A stretch of DNA of 15,986 bases from JBGSYN01 sp041750975 (lineage in GTDB: Bacteria; Pseudomonadota; Alphaproteobacteria; Geminicoccales; Geminicoccaceae): assembly GCA_041750975.1 (NCBI GenBank), contig JBGSYN010000073.1, forward strand, positions 1-15,986, given 5' to 3'. The notes beneath the pieces were generated by a model that saw only the letters and a list, made by a program, of their open reading frames with translations, made no database searches and was not told where the DNA came from. Shown here one piece after another: positions 13,912-15,986 of this stretch. Numbering within the stretch: the first letter of the stretch is position 1; each line of letters opens with the position of its first letter. Position numbers and translations under genes: made by a program.

Positions 13912-14200
13912 ATATCGTCTCGCCGAACTAGCGGAAGCCGATCTTCTGGAAATCGCAGACCACACACGTCGGCGTTGGGGCCAAGATCAACAGCGACGCC
14001 ATATCGAAGGATTGTACGCGCTATTTGCGCAGCTTGCAGAACCGCTAGACATCAGCCAGCAATGCAATGATATCGCCCCCGGCGTTCGTCTTCGCCGATA
14101 CGAACCACATCGCGTCTACCATCAAAAGGTAGCTGGGACGACGGTGATTCTACGCGTGCTGCACAACGCCCGGAGCGAGAAACGCGCCTTCTCCACCTGA
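13895..14200 (+). CDS. ParE/RelE-superfamily toxin
   Basis: A protein of 101 residues. The pattern KYRLAELAEADLLEIADHTRRRWG (6-29) followed by a helix and then GVRLRRYEPHRVYHQKV and TTVILRVLHNARS (86-98) is the ParE fold: two helices packed on a beta sheet ending in the RVLH strand. ParE proteins poison DNA gyrase, while RelE relatives cleave mRNA. The catalytic His/Lys set of RelE is not obvious, and the overall pattern favours ParE. The ATG overlaps the antitoxin end. The 3' end faces the dehydrogenase gene, 16 bases away. Confidence 0.82.
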   Translation: MPAAAKYRLAELAEADLLEIADHTRRRWGQDQQRRHIEGLYALFAQLAEPLDISQQCNDIAPGVRLRRYEPHRVYHQKVAGTTVILRVLHNARSEKRAFST

Positions 14201-14216
14201 AAGGCACGCCGTGGCG

Positions 14217-15137
14217 TCAATGCCCGTTCACATGCAGCTTGAGGGCGGTTGTGATGAAGCTTTGGACGGGGGTCGGTACGCCGAGTTCCTTACCGAGGCG
14301 GACTACGGCGCCCGAGAGCCAGGGGAGTTCCAGGGGCTTGCCGATCTCGAGGTCCTGGAGGAGCGAGGCGCGGGATTTGGGGGTCCAGCTTTCGAAGACG
14401 GAGCGGTGGGACTGGGCGACATCCTCGTCGCTGAGTGCTATGCCCTTGGCCTTGGCCACCGCCACGGATTCCTCAAGTGCCGTCTCGAGCAGCGCCCGGG
14501 TCTCGGGGTCGGCGCGGATCTCCCCGAGATCGCGGCGGATCACTGCGGAAACGCCGCTAAACGCCGATTGCGGCACGAATTTCTTCCAGACCTCGAGTTC
14601 AACCTGAGCCGTGAGGTCGTGCTGGATGTGCGCGTCCGAGAGCGCCTCGCTCAGGGCTTGCGCGCGCGGACTGGCGGTCCCGTCGAGTTCGCCGAACACC
14701 AGGCGCGCCATCGTCCCGGACTGCCTGATCACGCCCGGCGCCTCAAGGACCGCAGGGCAATAGGCGACACCGTCCATGACCGGTTCCGGGCCAAGTACAC
14801 GGGTGAGCATGGCGGCACTTTCCATGCCGTTTTGAAACCCGATCACGACCGTCTCCTGGCCGATCAGCGGCTGGATCGCCCTGGCCGCGGCCTCGACATC
14901 GTAGAGCTTGACCATGACCAGAACGACGTCCACGGATCCGATTTCGGCGGGATCGTCTGTCGCCGTCACCTCCGGCAGATAGAAATCGCCAAGATCGCTG
15001 AAGATCTTCAAGCCCTTCGCACGCATCGCCGCCAGCTGGGCGCCGCGCGCGACGAAGCTCACAGAAGTGCCGGCAATCTGGAGCCGGGCGCCGAAATAGC
15101 CGCCCAGACCGCCACTGCCCATGATCGCAACATGCAT
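14217..15137 (-). CDS. Ketopantoate reductase family (PanE/ApbA-like) oxidoreductase
   Basis: A cytoplasmic NAD(P)H-dependent dehydrogenase of 306 residues. The dinucleotide-binding motif MGSGGLGGYFG (6-16) opens a Rossmann domain, and the ApbA C-terminal domain contains EVWKKFVPQSAFSG and SLLQDLEIGKPLELPWLSGAV. The catalytic lysine is probably Lys186. The Asn four residues after it in E. coli PanE (substrate-binding) aligns with Gln190 here, and the conserved Glu is probably Glu270. The substitution suggests a paralogue acting on a different 2-keto acid rather than the pantothenate enzyme. The ATG at 15137 is chosen because a perfect AAGGAGG (15144-15150 on the complement) lies six bases upstream; a TTG two codons earlier is also in frame. 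It follows the EamA transporter gene by about 30 bases and is probably co-transcribed with it. Confidence 0.85.
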   Translation of the reverse strand: MHVAIMGSGGLGGYFGARLQIAGTSVSFVARGAQLAAMRAKGLKIFSDLGDFYLPEVTATDDPAEIGSVDVVLVMVKLYDVEAAARAIQPLIGQETVVIGFQNGMESAAMLTRVLGPEPVMDGVAYCPAVLEAPGVIRQSGTMARLVFGELDGTASPRAQALSEALSDAHIQHDLTAQVELEVWKKFVPQSAFSGVSAVIRRDLGEIRADPETRALLETALEESVAVAKAKGIALSDEDVAQSHRSVFESWTPKSRASLLQDLEIGKPLELPWLSGAVVRLGKELGVPTPVQSFITTALKLHVNGH

Positions 15138-15168
15138 GCCCAACCTCCTTGTGCGCTCAAACTCGTGC

Positions 15169-15986
15169 CTATAAACTCTGGGGCTTGTGCACGGCCACCC
15201 CGGTCATGACCAGCAGAATTCCGAGCAAGTCCTGCGCTGTCGGGATCTGAGCGAGCACGATCACGCCGATGAGGGTGGCTGTCGCCGGCAACAGCGCGAG
15301 GAGCAGGGCGAAGCTGGCGCGCGGCAGGCGAGCCATGGCGAGTTGATCGCAGACATAGGGGATTACGGACGAGCAAACCCCGACGCCCGCGCCGGCGGCA
15401 AGCAGGATGGGGTGGGATAGCGCATCCATGGCGTCGGCCAGGCCGATCGGCATGACGACGATGAACGCGGCGGCCATCGCAGCACCGAGCCGCTCGATTC
15501 CGCCTGCGGCACCCGACGCCGCTATCTTGTGGCCGAGGACGATGTAGCCGACAAAGAGCGCACCGTTCAACCCGGCCCATGCCAGGCCGATGGGGTCGCT
15601 CGCCCATTTCACGTCGATCAGGATGAAGACTCCGGCGACGGCAATGGCCAATGCCAGCAGGTTGCGCCCGGTTCGCAAGCCGTAGAGTGCGACCCCGATC
15701 GTGCCGACGAATTCGATCGCTGCCACCAGACTGATCGGGAGACGGTCGAGTGCCAGATAGAAGGCGCTGTTCATGACGGCCAGGCAGCCGCCCAGCGCCA
15801 AAAGCAGCCATCGTTCGCGCCAGCCGGCCGCTGCGAACACGCGCCAGGGCCTGGTCAGCGGGGCGAAAATCAAGGCGGCGGAGGCGATCCGCAACCAGGC
15901 CACGCCGAGCACGCCCACCGCCGGAAACAGCAGCACGGCGAAGGATGGTCCAAGATAATGAAAGACCGCACTCACCATGAACCAAA
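15169..15986 (-). CDS. EamA/DMT-family transporter (RhtA-like), N-terminus beyond right edge
   Basis: An inner-membrane exporter-type protein of the drug/metabolite transporter superfamily. About 269 residues follow an internal ATG at 15978, but the frame stays open (codons for Trp and Phe precede that ATG) to the edge. The first hydrophobic helix would be cut short at that ATG, so the true start is probably outside the window. Two EamA halves are seen: GPSFAVLLFPAVGVLGVAWLRIASAALIF, then GWRERWLLLALGGCLAVMNS, and in the second half GLNGALFVGYIVLGHKIA through RLPRASFALLLALLPATATLIGVIVLAQIP. Alternating hydrophobic spans suggest nine or ten helices. The motif A(L/R)LPRASFALLLALLPATA is typical of RhtA-type amino-acid/metabolite exporters. 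The substrate is unknown. The next gene on this strand is the PanE-like dehydrogenase. Confidence 0.85.
   Translation of the reverse strand, partial: WFMVSAVFHYLGPSFAVLLFPAVGVLGVAWLRIASAALIFAPLTRPWRVFAAAGWRERWLLLALGGCLAVMNSAFYLALDRLPISLVAAIEFVGTIGVALYGLRTGRNLLALAIAVAGVFILIDVKWASDPIGLAWAGLNGALFVGYIVLGHKIAASGAAGGIERLGAAMAAAFIVVMPIGLADAMDALSHPILLAAGAGVGVCSSVIPYVCDQLAMARLPRASFALLLALLPATATLIGVIVLAQIPTAQDLLGILLVMTGVAVHKPQSL

Noticed and set aside
14211..15209. 332-codon plus-strand open frame opposite the dehydrogenase
   Set aside because: It is antisense to a complete ketopantoate-reductase-family gene that has a perfect ribosome site.

Overview
The window reads as chromosomal DNA from a GC-rich alphaproteobacterium. 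The evidence is the strongly GC-biased third codon positions, operons packed with ATGA/GTGA overlaps, and above all a perfect EcfG-type general-stress promoter (GGAAC-N16-CGTT), which is characteristic of that class. I cannot name a genus. No rRNA, tRNA, CRISPR array, insertion sequence or phage structural gene is visible.

Layout. (1) 1-1283, minus strand: a hypothetical protein that runs off the left edge (N-terminal helix-turn-helix-like segment) and a small P-loop kinase-like protein that is visibly less GC-rich than the rest. This may be a horizontally acquired patch. (2) 1343-7327, plus strand: a hairpin terminator with no gene in front of it, then a near-consensus sigma-54 promoter (1433-1448) driving a tight five-gene operon: nitrilase-family amidase, oligopeptide-type binding protein, a two-ATPase fusion protein and two permeases. 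This looks like a nitrogen-regulated scavenging system that imports an amide- or peptide-like compound and hydrolyses it inside the cell. (3) 7328-10258: a general-stress cluster. An AT-rich leader with an EcfG-like promoter precedes two YsnF/DUF2382 proteins, closed by a strong hairpin terminator. A second, perfect EcfG promoter then precedes a small-residue-rich membrane protein. (4) 10454-13612: a PhnD-PhnC-PhnE-type phosphonate/phosphite (oxyanion) ABC importer in one operon with a class I SAM-dependent methyltransferase. (5) 13663-14200: a ParD/ParE-type toxin-antitoxin pair with a palindromic candidate operator. (6) 14217-15986, minus strand: a ketopantoate-reductase-family dehydrogenase in which a normally conserved active-site Asn appears to be Gln, behind an EamA/DMT-family exporter that runs off the right edge.

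The most informative points are the regulatory signals (sigma-54 and two EcfG promoters), which give physiological meaning to otherwise generic genes, and two unusual transporter-enzyme couplings: amidase with an oligopeptide ABC system, and methyltransferase with an oxyanion ABC system. I did not find a clearly new defence or mobile system.
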